Assembly (NCBI GenBank): GCA_937868205.1
Contig: CALMMC010000125.1
Coordinates: 1 to 64,000 of the forward strand
Length of the DNA: 64,000 bases
Reading direction: 5' to 3'
DNA from: JAAZPG01 sp012797375
GTDB taxonomy: Bacteria; Acidobacteriota; Aminicenantia; Aminicenantales; UBA4085
Shown: positions 33,193 to 41,671 of the stretch, in pieces
Position numbering within the stretch: position 1 is the stretch's first letter
Layout of the letters: every line of letters starts with the position of its first letter
Notes under the pieces: generated by a model
Database searches by the model: none
What the model saw: only the letters and a program-made list of their open reading frames with translations
Told to the model about the DNA's origin: nothing
Program-made: the position numbers and the translations under genes

Positions 33193-34263
33193 TTATTTGG
33201 GACGGGGGGCCGGGCGGTTGTTGAGTCCGAAAATCGGCAGGTTCATATCGAACGGAGGGCCCTCGAAGGCCGCCTTGATGATGATACCCATGAGTGCGGA
33301 ATAATTGATGCCCGCCCTCTTGGCCGCCCGGGCGAGTCCCATGTCGTTGTCCAGGCAGGGGTTGCAATTCACCTCGAGAACGCGCGGCCGGCCCTCGGAA
33401 TCCAAGCGGATGTCGACCCGGCCGTATCCCCACCCCCCGACCACCCGGAAGGCTTTCTTGGCGGTTTCGCCGATGGCCTGGGTCAGCTCCGGCTTGGTCT
33501 TGGCCGGGCAGAGGACCCGCGTCTTCTGGAATTCCACGGTGGTCTCGATCCATTTGGCCGCATAGGACATGATCGGGGGAATCGTCCCGGGCAGGGCGGA
33601 ATAATCGACCTCGGCCAGGGGCAAAACGCGAAGCTTCCTCCCGCCGATGACCCCGACGTTGAACTCCCGCCCGGCGAGAAAATCCTGGACGAGCGCCGGC
33701 TGGCGGTATGTCTTCAGGATCTCGCGGACCTTGTCCTTCAAGGCGGCCTTGGTATGGACGACGGAATGACGATCCAGGCCGATGCCCGCGTGCTCCTGGC
33801 TGGCGTGGACGATGAGGGGGAATTTCCAGTCGCGGCCGTTCAGCTCGCCGATCCGCTCGATCAGCATGGTCTGGCCCGGAATGGGGACGCCTGCGCCCTG
33901 CAGCAGGCTGGCCGCCATGTACTTGTGGCGGCTGAGGCCGAGGGCGATGGCCGGCGACCCGGTGATCGGAAATCCCAGCATCCGGATGAAGGCCGCGACC
34001 CGCATCTCGTACAAGGCCCCGTGAACGACGTCGTCGTATTGGTTGAAGACGACGTGCGGCTTCAGCCGGCGGAGGCGGCGCTGGAGATAGTTGAGATCAT
34101 CAGTCAACGGGATGACGGTCACCTTGTGCCCGAGCCGGCGGACCGCCCGGGCGATGGTGAAGATCATCTCCCGCAGATACGCCGCGCCGCTCTGGTCGTC
34201 CTCGGCGGACTCCTGGGCGTCGGCGTAGGCGTTGTAAACGAGCGCGACCCGGAGTTTCCTCAT
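33193..34263 (-). CDS. ATP-grasp ligase, D-alanine-D-alanine ligase-like
   Basis: The 356-residue protein has the three-domain ATP-grasp plan. The N-terminal domain ends GSPAIALGLSRHKYMAASLLQGAGVPIPG. The central ATP-binding lobe has QDFLAGREFNVGVI, and the C-terminal metal site is RVDIRLDSEGRPRVLEVNCNP, with the Asp, Glu and Asn that bind Mg2+. It resembles Ddl but lacks the full Ddl signature, so it may join other substrates (amino acid or peptide ligation). The start has little upstream room for judging a ribosome-binding site. It is convergent with the zinc metallopeptidase gene. Confidence 0.8.
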   Translation of the reverse strand: MRKLRVALVYNAYADAQESAEDDQSGAAYLREMIFTIARAVRRLGHKVTVIPLTDDLNYLQRRLRRLKPHVVFNQYDDVVHGALYEMRVAAFIRMLGFPITGSPAIALGLSRHKYMAASLLQGAGVPIPGQTMLIERIGELNGRDWKFPLIVHASQEHAGIGLDRHSVVHTKAALKDKVREILKTYRQPALVQDFLAGREFNVGVIGGRKLRVLPLAEVDYSALPGTIPPIMSYAAKWIETTVEFQKTRVLCPAKTKPELTQAIGETAKKAFRVVGGWGYGRVDIRLDSEGRPRVLEVNCNPCLDNDMGLARAAKRAGINYSALMGIIIKAAFEGPPFDMNLPIFGLNNRPAPRPK

Positions 34264-34504
34264 CTCTTCCTCAATTTCAATGGAACGGCGCTTTCATCAT
34301 AACGAAGGACGCGCGCCGGCGCAAGCGCGCGCATGGAATCACCGGTCAAAATCCCGATCCTTCCTCGGCAACAGTTTATATGATTCAACGGCCCTGCGTT
34401 CGGTCACATGGCTCTACGAGTTGACACGGCGGCGCGGCCGGGGGGACGGGCGGGCCGGGATGTCCTCCGCGGCGGGAATATCCCGGGAGGAGCGGCCGGC
34501 CGCC

Positions 34505-35119
34505 TCAAGCGATCCGGAAGCGGGCGAGCTCCGTTCTCCGCTCTTTCCCGTCGGGGACGAGGCGGGCCAGCAAATCGTAAAACGGGCGCCCGTGATGATG
34601 ATGGCGGAGATGGCAGAGCTCGTGGAGAATCACATAGTCGATGCAGGCCGGCGGAAGCTGGGCCAACCGGACATTGAGCACGATCCGCCCGTCCCGGGCG
34701 CAGCTCCCCCAGCGCCGCTTCATCATCCGGAAGGAAACCGCCGGCCGGGGGAGGTTGTGGGCCGCGGCGAGGGGGAGACAGGCCTCCAAGCGTTCCTGAA
34801 GCCGGCGTTCACATTCGGTCCGGAGCCGGGCTTGTTCCCGGCGATCCTCCGGCCACGTCAGCCGCCGGCGGGCCAGGGCCTTGGCCCGCGTCCGGAGAAT
34901 CCAGGCCGCCTTTCCGGCCACGAACGACAGGACCGCGTCCGCCCCGGCCCGGGCGGGGGAATGGACGCGGATCTCTCCGTCCTCCCGGACCTCAAGGCGC
35001 AGACGGCGGCCCCGGCCCCGAACCCAAAGGAAAACGACGGTCTCCCCGCCGCAGGTCAGGCTGTGGCGCGTCGGCGGCGGAAGACGCGTCGTCCGGAATC
35101 GTCCGATCATCCCGGCCAT
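34505..35119 (-). CDS. YgjP-like M48/WLM-type metallopeptidase
   Basis: The 204-residue protein has the YgjP/DUF45 signature: RWGSCARDGRIVLNVRLAQLPPACIDYVILHELCHLRHHHHGRPF. HELCH is the zinc site and the downstream His in HHHHGRPF the third ligand. The N-terminal part is a beta-rich domain (RLRLEVREDGEIRVHSP). E. coli YgjP has been described as a nucleotide-hydrolysing or protease-like enzyme, so the reaction remains uncertain. It is divergent from the patatin gene, with a 57-base gap holding that gene's promoter. Confidence 0.85.
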   Translation of the reverse strand: MAGMIGRFRTTRLPPPTRHSLTCGGETVVFLWVRGRGRRLRLEVREDGEIRVHSPARAGADAVLSFVAGKAAWILRTRAKALARRRLTWPEDRREQARLRTECERRLQERLEACLPLAAAHNLPRPAVSFRMMKRRWGSCARDGRIVLNVRLAQLPPACIDYVILHELCHLRHHHHGRPFYDLLARLVPDGKERRTELARFRIA

Positions 35120-35141
35120 CTTACCCGAGAACGGGCGCCCG

Positions 35142-35170
35142 TTGCCATTCGCCGGCGATCATGATATTTT
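35142..35170 (+). promoter_or_regulatory. Putative promoter of the patatin gene, six bases from the ATG
   Basis: TTGCCA (35142-35147), a 17-bp spacer and TATTTT (35165-35170) precede the ATG at 35177 by six bases. A run of nine T bases spans the -10. No Shine-Dalgarno is present, which fits a leaderless mRNA. Confidence 0.5.
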
Positions 35171-35176
35171 TTTTTC

Positions 35177-36229
35177 ATGCCGAATCCGAAAGCCGCCGCC
35201 CGCTCCCCGCGCCGCCCCAAGGTCGGCCTCGTCCTCGGAAGCGGCGGAGCCCGGGGCCTCGTCCACTTCGAAATCATCGAAGGGCTTCTCCGGATGGACA
35301 TCCCGATCGACCTCATCGCCGGTTCGAGCATCGGCGCCGTCGTCGCCGGCATCTACGCCGCCGGCGGGCTTCCCCGCCTTCGGGAGGACCTTCAAACGAT
35401 GAAGCGGGAGGATTTCGTGCGGCTTTTCGATCCGGCTCTTTCCCGCTATGGATTCTTCGCCGGCCGGAAAGTGATGGTCTTCCTCCGCCGGTATATCCCG
35501 CCCGAAACGAGACTCGAGGACCTCGGCCTTCCCCTGGGCATCGTGGCCACCGATTACGAGACCGGCCGGCCGGTCGTTTTCCGCAAAGGCAATCTCCTGG
35601 AGGCGATCCGGGCGAGCATTTCCATCCCCGGCGTCTTCACCCCGGTCCGCGTCGGATCGAAGCTTCTCCTGGACGGCGGAGTCGTCTCCCCGCTGCCGAT
35701 CGACATCGCCGAACAGATGGGCGGCCACCTGATCGTCGCCGTCAGCCTTCTGCCGACCATCGGAAAGCTCCGGGGAATCCTCCCCCTGGGCTGGAAAAAA
35801 CGGAGGGGCGGGGACAAGCCCCCTCCCGGGCGCCTGCCGCTGAAGGAGAAAATCGCCCGCCGCCTCCCGCCCGGCCGGAAGGAAGAGCGCCGCTGGCTGA
35901 GGATCGCCGACCAGTGGCTGACGGCGAAGAACGGGGAAGCCGGCGAGCCGGAGAAGACGCCGAATCTGATCGACATCGTCACCCGAACGATCGACATCAT
36001 GGCTTACACGGAAACCCGGCAGATGCTGGCCGCCCATCCGCCGGCGGTTCTCTTCGAGTTCGACTTTCCCGACCTCGGCGTTCTCGATTTCACCCGGAGC
36101 CAGGAGCTTCTGGACGCCGCCCGCCGGGCGTTTGAGCTCAAAATTCCCGAATTGACCGAAAAGGTTAAAAAACGCCTGTCCCTGCCGATGCCTCCGTCGT
36201 TTGGGAAAGCCCGGCGCGAGATTCGCTGA
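35177..36229 (+). CDS. Patatin-like phospholipase (RssA/NTE type)
   Basis: The 350-residue protein has the patatin motifs in order: oxyanion GSGGARGLVHFEIIEGL, nucleophile elbow AGSSIGAVVAG (Ser in GSSIG, near residue 56) and catalytic Asp in LLDGGVVSPLP. It is a cytoplasmic Ser-Asp dyad lipid acyl hydrolase. A basic, Pro-rich insertion (KKRRGGDKPPPGRLPLKEK) separates the catalytic part from a C-terminal helical region. The stop is six bases from the convergent acyl-CoA synthetase stop. Confidence 0.88.
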   Translation: MPNPKAAARSPRRPKVGLVLGSGGARGLVHFEIIEGLLRMDIPIDLIAGSSIGAVVAGIYAAGGLPRLREDLQTMKREDFVRLFDPALSRYGFFAGRKVMVFLRRYIPPETRLEDLGLPLGIVATDYETGRPVVFRKGNLLEAIRASISIPGVFTPVRVGSKLLLDGGVVSPLPIDIAEQMGGHLIVAVSLLPTIGKLRGILPLGWKKRRGGDKPPPGRLPLKEKIARRLPPGRKEERRWLRIADQWLTAKNGEAGEPEKTPNLIDIVTRTIDIMAYTETRQMLAAHPPAVLFEFDFPDLGVLDFTRSQELLDAARRAFELKIPELTEKVKKRLSLPMPPSFGKARREIR

Positions 36230-36235
36230 GCCCGG

Positions 36236-38149
36236 TTACTCGAACCGGGAGATGATCATCCGGTTCTGGGGATTGTCGATGGTCTTTCCCTCGGCCGTGA
36301 ACAGGTTATCGATCCGGGACCGGTAAAAGTCCTCGATCTTTCCCCGGACGATCTTCATGGTCGAGTTCATGAGATGGTTCTGCTCGGTGAATCCCTCGCC
36401 CAGGACGGCGACGGTCGCCGGCAGCCAGCGGGCCGGGAACTGGCCGGCGAAAGGACCGCCCTCGCGATACTTGGCGATTTCCCCGTCCAAGAGCCGGAGA
36501 ACGGCCTCCTGCCCCTCGGGCGCGCGGGCCGACAAACCGCTCTTTTTCAGCCAGGCGAGGAGGGCTTCCTTGTTGGGAACGAGAAGCCCGACCGTATAGG
36601 GCGACTGGTTGTTGTAAAGCATGAACTGCTCGATGTAAGGCGAGGATTCGATGATCGCCTCCTCGATGGATTCGGGACTGTATTTCTCCCCGTCGTTGGC
36701 GATCAGCAGGCTCTTGGTCCGGCCGAGGACATAGAGATAGCCGTCCTCATCGAGATAGCCGAGATCGCCGGTGTAGAGCCAGCCGTTCTTGAGCGCCTCC
36801 GCCGTGGCCTTTTCGTTCTTCCAGTAGCCGGCCATGACGTTTTCGCCGCGGATGACGATTTCTCCCCGGCCGCCGACCGGCAGGGGCGTGCCGGAGGAGT
36901 CGCAGATGCGGATTTCGATCCCCTTGGCCACCCGGCCGGAGGAGCCCAGCTTATGGGCCGCGCCGCTGTTGGCCGAGATGACCGGGGCGGCCTCGGTGAG
37001 ACCGTAGCCCTGGAACATCGGGATGCCAAGGGCGTAGAAAAACCGCTGGAGCTCGATGTCGAGGAGAGCTCCGCCGCCGACGAAAAACTGGAGCCGGCCG
37101 CCGAAATTCTCCCGGATCTTGCTGAAGAGGATCTTGTCGTAAAGGAGAACGAGCGGCTTCTTCAGGGCCTGCCGGCCGCGGCCCCGGTTGCAGCCCTCGG
37201 CGTTGTAGGCGACCGCCGTTTTGAGGGCCTTCCGGAACAGGGCCTCGACTTTCGGGCCTTTCTCCCGCACGCCCTTCTCGATGTTCTTCCGGAAGCTCTT
37301 GGCCAGGGAAGGGACGCTGAGGAGAATGTGGGGCCGGGTTTCCTTGATATTGACGGGGATGTTGCGCAGCGTTTCCATGCCCGTCTGGCCGGCCTGTATC
37401 GAGGCCAGGCTCGCCCCGCGCATCATCAGCGTATAAACGCCGCAGGTGTGGGCGAAGGCGTGATCCCAGGGAAGGATGATCAGGCTGAGCCAGTCCTCCT
37501 CGCACCGGACCAAGTCGAGCGACTGCTCGCAGTTGGCCGTGTAGTTGCGGTGGGTCAGGATGATGCCCTTGGGATCGGCCGTCGTCCCCGACGTATAGCA
37601 GATGTTGGCGTAATCCGATTCCTGGACGGACCGCCAACGCTCGGCGAAGGCTTCCCGGGCCGCGGGCGGCAGGGACTCCCCGGCCGTGAGGATGTCGCCG
37701 GCGTATATCTCGTCGCTTTCAAACGACTTGAGCTCGTCCAGGACGATGACCTTTTCCAGCTGGGGGAGGTCGTTCTTGATCCTTCGGATTTTTTCCACCT
37801 GGCCGCGCGAGACGATCACGAAGCGGCAGCCTGAATGGCTTAGGCGGAACTTGAGGTCGTTCGGCTCGTCAAGCTTGATCGAGATGGGGACGTTGATTGC
37901 CCCGCAGTAGAGAATGCCCATCTCGCTCACGACCCAATCGTTCCGGCCTTCGGAGATCAGGGCGACTCGGTCGCCCTTATTGAGGCCCAAGGACATCAAC
38001 CCGGCCCCGAAGGCGTGAACCCGCTCGCGCGTCCGGGCGTAGGTCATCGGCTCGTAGACGTCGGTCTTCTTCTCCCAAAGCAGCGGATTGCCGGGAAAGC
38101 GGTCGGCGCTGGTTTCCAGGAGCCGGGGCAGGGTCCGGGGTTCGGTCAT
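36236..38149 (-). CDS. Long-chain acyl-CoA synthetase (AMP-forming)
   Basis: The 637-residue enzyme has the ANL motifs NICYTSGTTADPKGIILTH (A3), FQGYGLTEAAPVISANS (A5) and WLYTGDLGYLDEDGYLYVLGRTKSLL (A7-A8). It ends with the SPESIEEAI region that carries the shifting C-terminal domain. It activates fatty acids to acyl-CoA, the usual entry to beta-oxidation or lipid synthesis. It resembles the FadD15/FAA type with an extended middle. Adjacent patatin could supply free fatty acids, but the genes are convergent, not an operon. Confidence 0.9.
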   Translation of the reverse strand: MTEPRTLPRLLETSADRFPGNPLLWEKKTDVYEPMTYARTRERVHAFGAGLMSLGLNKGDRVALISEGRNDWVVSEMGILYCGAINVPISIKLDEPNDLKFRLSHSGCRFVIVSRGQVEKIRRIKNDLPQLEKVIVLDELKSFESDEIYAGDILTAGESLPPAAREAFAERWRSVQESDYANICYTSGTTADPKGIILTHRNYTANCEQSLDLVRCEEDWLSLIILPWDHAFAHTCGVYTLMMRGASLASIQAGQTGMETLRNIPVNIKETRPHILLSVPSLAKSFRKNIEKGVREKGPKVEALFRKALKTAVAYNAEGCNRGRGRQALKKPLVLLYDKILFSKIRENFGGRLQFFVGGGALLDIELQRFFYALGIPMFQGYGLTEAAPVISANSGAAHKLGSSGRVAKGIEIRICDSSGTPLPVGGRGEIVIRGENVMAGYWKNEKATAEALKNGWLYTGDLGYLDEDGYLYVLGRTKSLLIANDGEKYSPESIEEAIIESSPYIEQFMLYNNQSPYTVGLLVPNKEALLAWLKKSGLSARAPEGQEAVLRLLDGEIAKYREGGPFAGQFPARWLPATVAVLGEGFTEQNHLMNSTMKIVRGKIEDFYRSRIDNLFTAEGKTIDNPQNRMIISRFE

Positions 38150-38261
38150 GGCATCCTCCTCCGTGGCCTATGACTGCGGGCGCGGGCCCTCGTCGATGAT
38201 GGGTGTATTCTATACTAAAACCGCGCCCGGAAGGGAATCCCCGAATTCCCTTTCACCGCGG

Positions 38262-38291
38262 TTGTCCCGGCCGGCCGTTTTCGGGTAGAAT
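38262..38291 (+). promoter_or_regulatory. Putative promoter of the small hypothetical gene, six bases from the ATG
   Basis: TTGTCC (38262-38267), an 18-bp spacer and TAGAAT (38286-38291) precede the ATG at 38298 by six bases, so the transcript would start at the A of the ATG. No ribosome-binding site is visible. Confidence 0.5.
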
Positions 38292-38297
38292 GTTTCC

Positions 38298-38651
38298 ATG
38301 AACGCGGATCCCCAAGCCGACCCGGCGGCCCAAGCCAAGCTGGACGAAATCCTCCATCCGAGCACGACCGCCGATTCCTTCCGCGTTACCGGCGTGTTCG
38401 GCCACAAGCTGGATTCCAGGTATCAGAAGGCCGTCTTCCTGGCCAAGCGCAATCCGACCTACCGGGAGGAAGGGGAAGGCGAATGGATCCGGCATTCGGC
38501 CGTCTACACGCCGGCCGAGGTCGAGGATTTGTTCGACCTGTTCAACATCGTCCACGACTGGGAACACACCGAAATCCTGGTCAACCACAAGCCCCTCCCC
38601 TACGGCCACCAGCTCTGGCTCCCCCTGATGTGGTTTTACCGCATCACCTGA
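38298..38651 (+). CDS. Conserved-looking small hypothetical protein
   Basis: The 117-residue protein is soluble and acidic with an aromatic-rich second half (WIRHSAVYTPAEVEDLFDLFNIVHDWEHTEILVNHKPLPYGHQLWLPLMWFYRIT). The third-position GC and amino-acid mix look like its neighbours, and the frame is preceded by a plausible promoter. I do not recognise a family. Three His and several Trp in the last third might bind a metal or cofactor, but that is speculation. It is divergent from the acyl-CoA synthetase gene. Confidence 0.6.
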   Translation: MNADPQADPAAQAKLDEILHPSTTADSFRVTGVFGHKLDSRYQKAVFLAKRNPTYREEGEGEWIRHSAVYTPAEVEDLFDLFNIVHDWEHTEILVNHKPLPYGHQLWLPLMWFYRIT

Positions 38652-38962
38652 GCCGCGCCCCGGACCACCGGCTGTTTTCATCCTGTCCCTGAGCGGGAAA
38701 AAGCCCGTCCGTCCGTTTTTGGATTCCGCTGGGATTTCCCGGCGGGTGGAGACGGGCGGCTGAAAGCTCATCGTCGCCGGCGGAGATTCCTCTCGAGGAA
38801 AGAAGGCGGCGGATCTTCCCCTTCATGGACTTCGAGGGGGAACGGCCGAGGAATCGTCGTCCCCGCCTTCCGATCCCGCCCTTGTCCCGCCGAGGATGAC
38901 GCCCGGGATTCCCCCCTGAACGGATTTCCGCCCTGGATCCGAAGGAGAAAATCCTCCGCTCG
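38652..38962. other. Intergenic region without recognised features
   Basis: About 310 bases lie between convergent genes. Only weak inverted segments (such as GCGGGAAAAAGCCCG) were seen, none a convincing terminator, and there is no copy of either repeat family. Confidence 0.5.
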
Positions 38963-41572
38963 TCAGGCCGGAGGCTCGACGGGACGGTCGGGAAACGTGA
39001 TCGTGAACGAAACCCCCGGCCCGGTCTCGATCCTGACTTCGCCCCGGATCTGCTCGACAAGCATTCCGATGAGCTGGAAGCCGATCGTCTCGGCCTCGGC
39101 CAGGTCGACCGGCCCGGGCATCCCGACTCCGTCGTCCCGGACCTGGAGCGTGTGCCGGCCGTTTTGTTCCTCCTCCAGCCGGATGAAGATCTCCCCCGTC
39201 CGGTCGTCGGGGAAGGCATGCCGGAGGGCGTTGACGAGGAGCTCGTTGAGGATAAGACCCAAGGGGATGGAGACGTCGACGCCGAAAACCGAGGGGGACA
39301 AGTCGTACGTCCGCCGGATCCGTTCAGACGGGATCTGGTAGACCTGGAACAGGTGGACGACCAGACTTTGGATATAATCGGCGAAATCGACGCGGGCCAG
39401 GTCTTCCGACCGGTAAAGCTTTTCATGGACCAGGGACATCGCCTTAATCCGGTCCCGGCTGGCCCGGAACGCTTGACGCAGGGCGGGATCGGAAATCGCG
39501 GCGGCCTGGTGGTTGAGCAGGCTCGTAACGATCTGCATGTTGTTGCGGACCCGGCTTTGGACTTCCCGGAGAAGGATGACTTTCTCCTCAAAGGCGGACC
39601 GGAGGCTTTCCTCGGCCCGCTTGCGCTCGGCGATGTCCCGGATGAAGACGAGGGCTCCGTCGAGCTCCCGGTAGCGGATGGGAACGGAGGCCGTTTCCGT
39701 CTCCACCGGCGTCCCGTCGAGCTGGAGGAAGATTTCCTCCTGGTGGGGAAAGCTCCGTTTCTTCTCGTTGATCAGCTTGATCCGCTCCAAGAGCTTGGGC
39801 CGGGCCTCGGGACGGACGCGCTCGGCAAAGGGCCGGCCCAGCAGCTGGTCGGCGGACCGGGCTCCGAAGAGGCGGACGGCGGCCTCGTTGAGATACGCGA
39901 AGACTCCCTCGGCTTGGACGACGATCGCGTCGGGCGCGCCCTCGACGAGCTTCCGGAACCGCTCCTCGCTCTCCCGGCGGGCGTCCTCGATCGTCCGCTT
40001 TTCCCAGCTGATATAGGCATGGGCGGCCGCGTCGGCGATTTCGGCGACGAATCGGACCTCGTCCTCCAGCCAGCGGCGCGGCGGGCCGACGTATTCCCCG
40101 CTGATGACGCCGATGACGTCGGCCGAGACCCGCACGGGCGCGTCGATCAGGGAGCCGATCCCGAGAGGTTTGAAGTAAACGTCGGTGAATTCCCGGGTCC
40201 GCGGATCAGAGGCGGCGGCGGACGCGTCGATCACCCGGTCCCGGTCCAGGGCTTCGAAGTACCGGGGAAACCGATCGGCCATGAGAACGGGCCCCTGGGC
40301 ATGGTGATCCTTCGACCGCTCATAAAGGTCGATGCAGCGGATGAGCCCTTCCCGGGCATTGCCCAGCCAGAAGCTCGCCCGCTCGACTTCAAGATTCCGG
40401 GCCAGGGCCTCCGTGATCTCCCGGATGGCGATCGGGAAATCGCCCTCGGCCGCCGCCCGGGAGAAGGATAAATCCAAAAGCGCTTTTCTCTGGGCATTGA
40501 TGCGCTCGGCCGCGGCCGCCCGTTCCTCCTCGGCCGTATGGCTCTCGGTGATGTCCCGGGCGATAAGATACCAGGATTTGACCTCGCCGGAACGGCTGTA
40601 GATATTGAAAATCCGCGTTTCCAGCCAGTTCGCGCCGCGCGGCCCCTTGAAGACACGAACTCCGGTCATGCGAAGAAAGGAGGCGAGACGGTCCCGGTAC
40701 TCCGGCCAACGCTCCAGGATTTGATCGAACGGCCAGCCGACATACTCGGGAGGCATCTCGAAAAGCCGCTCGGCCGCGGGATTGGCTTCGATCACCCGGT
40801 TCTTATCGTCGAAGACGATGACCGCGTCGGTCATGTAATCGAAGATGCTGCCGAAGGCGACCGGGGTGATCTTCAGGAGATGATGCCGAAAAAAACTCCG
40901 GGAGATGAAAAGCCCGGAAAGGACGAAACCGAACGGCGTGAGGTCCAAACCCTTCGGTCCTAGGTCGAGGAGATGGACCAGGTTGGCCACCCCGGGCGCG
41001 AGCGCGCCCAGGATGAGCCAAACGGCTTGGTGCCGGACCGGCCGTTCCTTGCTCTTGACGATCAAACCGAAAAGAATGGCCGTTCCGATCAGCACCAGAG
41101 TGCAGGCATAGCCCACGTGGACCCAGACGGCCGGGCCGTAGTTATAAATCAGAATCGAGAGCTTCGCCCCGGGGAGCGGGGTGACCGATGTCCAGACGAG
41201 ATGGTGGAGGGGATTGGTGAAGGCCAGGGCCGCGACGACGAGCCCCGGAATCCAGAGAATCCACCGGAATACTACGGGAATCCGGGCATGAAACTCGTGA
41301 TAATCGTAGCAGAAGAGCATGTACAGCAGGGAGACGCCCGACACGGCGATATATCTGAACTGGGCGCAGAGGATTTTGTCGGACGACGAAACCAGGATGA
41401 ATTCCAGAATGGCGAAGACTTGCCACCAGACGAGGGCGAGCATCAACCAGAAAAACGTCCGGCCGCCGGGCGAGCGGCGCTTGGACCAGGCTGAGACCGC
41501 CAGGAATATGGAAACGATGACGCCGAGGGCGAAGACCGCCGCCCAGGGGGAAAATTGAAACATCATCGCCAT
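38963..41572 (-). CDS. 7TM-PAS-GAF-PAS sensor with HisKA_2/HATPase region lacking the phosphoacceptor His
   Basis: The 869-residue protein has seven N-terminal spans (7TM histidine-kinase type), a PAS domain (FGSIFDYMTDAVIVFDDKNRVIEANPAAERLF), a GAF domain (about 390-530) and a second PAS (LVEGAPDAIVVQAEGVFAYLNEAA). A HisKA_2-type dimerisation helix and HATPase follow, with N-box LILNELLVNALRHAF and G1 VRDDGVGMPG. The helix reads LLREVQSRVRNNMQIVTSLL; family members have HHRVKNN, so Ser673 replaces the phosphorylated His. ATP binding looks intact. ATG 41572 has GGAG four bases upstream and is preferred over 41602. No response regulator gene is adjacent. Confidence 0.85.
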   Translation of the reverse strand: MAMMFQFSPWAAVFALGVIVSIFLAVSAWSKRRSPGGRTFFWLMLALVWWQVFAILEFILVSSSDKILCAQFRYIAVSGVSLLYMLFCYDYHEFHARIPVVFRWILWIPGLVVAALAFTNPLHHLVWTSVTPLPGAKLSILIYNYGPAVWVHVGYACTLVLIGTAILFGLIVKSKERPVRHQAVWLILGALAPGVANLVHLLDLGPKGLDLTPFGFVLSGLFISRSFFRHHLLKITPVAFGSIFDYMTDAVIVFDDKNRVIEANPAAERLFEMPPEYVGWPFDQILERWPEYRDRLASFLRMTGVRVFKGPRGANWLETRIFNIYSRSGEVKSWYLIARDITESHTAEEERAAAAERINAQRKALLDLSFSRAAAEGDFPIAIREITEALARNLEVERASFWLGNAREGLIRCIDLYERSKDHHAQGPVLMADRFPRYFEALDRDRVIDASAAASDPRTREFTDVYFKPLGIGSLIDAPVRVSADVIGVISGEYVGPPRRWLEDEVRFVAEIADAAAHAYISWEKRTIEDARRESEERFRKLVEGAPDAIVVQAEGVFAYLNEAAVRLFGARSADQLLGRPFAERVRPEARPKLLERIKLINEKKRSFPHQEEIFLQLDGTPVETETASVPIRYRELDGALVFIRDIAERKRAEESLRSAFEEKVILLREVQSRVRNNMQIVTSLLNHQAAAISDPALRQAFRASRDRIKAMSLVHEKLYRSEDLARVDFADYIQSLVVHLFQVYQIPSERIRRTYDLSPSVFGVDVSIPLGLILNELLVNALRHAFPDDRTGEIFIRLEEEQNGRHTLQVRDDGVGMPGPVDLAEAETIGFQLIGMLVEQIRGEVRIETGPGVSFTITFPDRPVEPPA

Positions 41573-41616
41573 GCTTCTCCAAAGGGATGCGGAATATCGC
41601 ATCCCCGCGCCCCGTG

Positions 41617-41646
41617 ATTATACCAAAGACGGGGGATCGCCGTCAG
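41617..41646 (-). promoter_or_regulatory. Promoter of the sensor gene
   Basis: On the minus strand a perfect TATAAT (41617-41622) is preceded after 18 bases by CTGACG (41641-41646), about 45 bases upstream of the chosen ATG. Confidence 0.6.
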
Positions 41647-41671
41647 GAAAGCCGGGACGGAGCGCGGACGC

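Noticed and set aside
36374..37834. 486-codon plus-strand frame opposite the acyl-CoA synthetase
   Set aside because: Antisense shadow; the minus strand has all ANL-family motifs.
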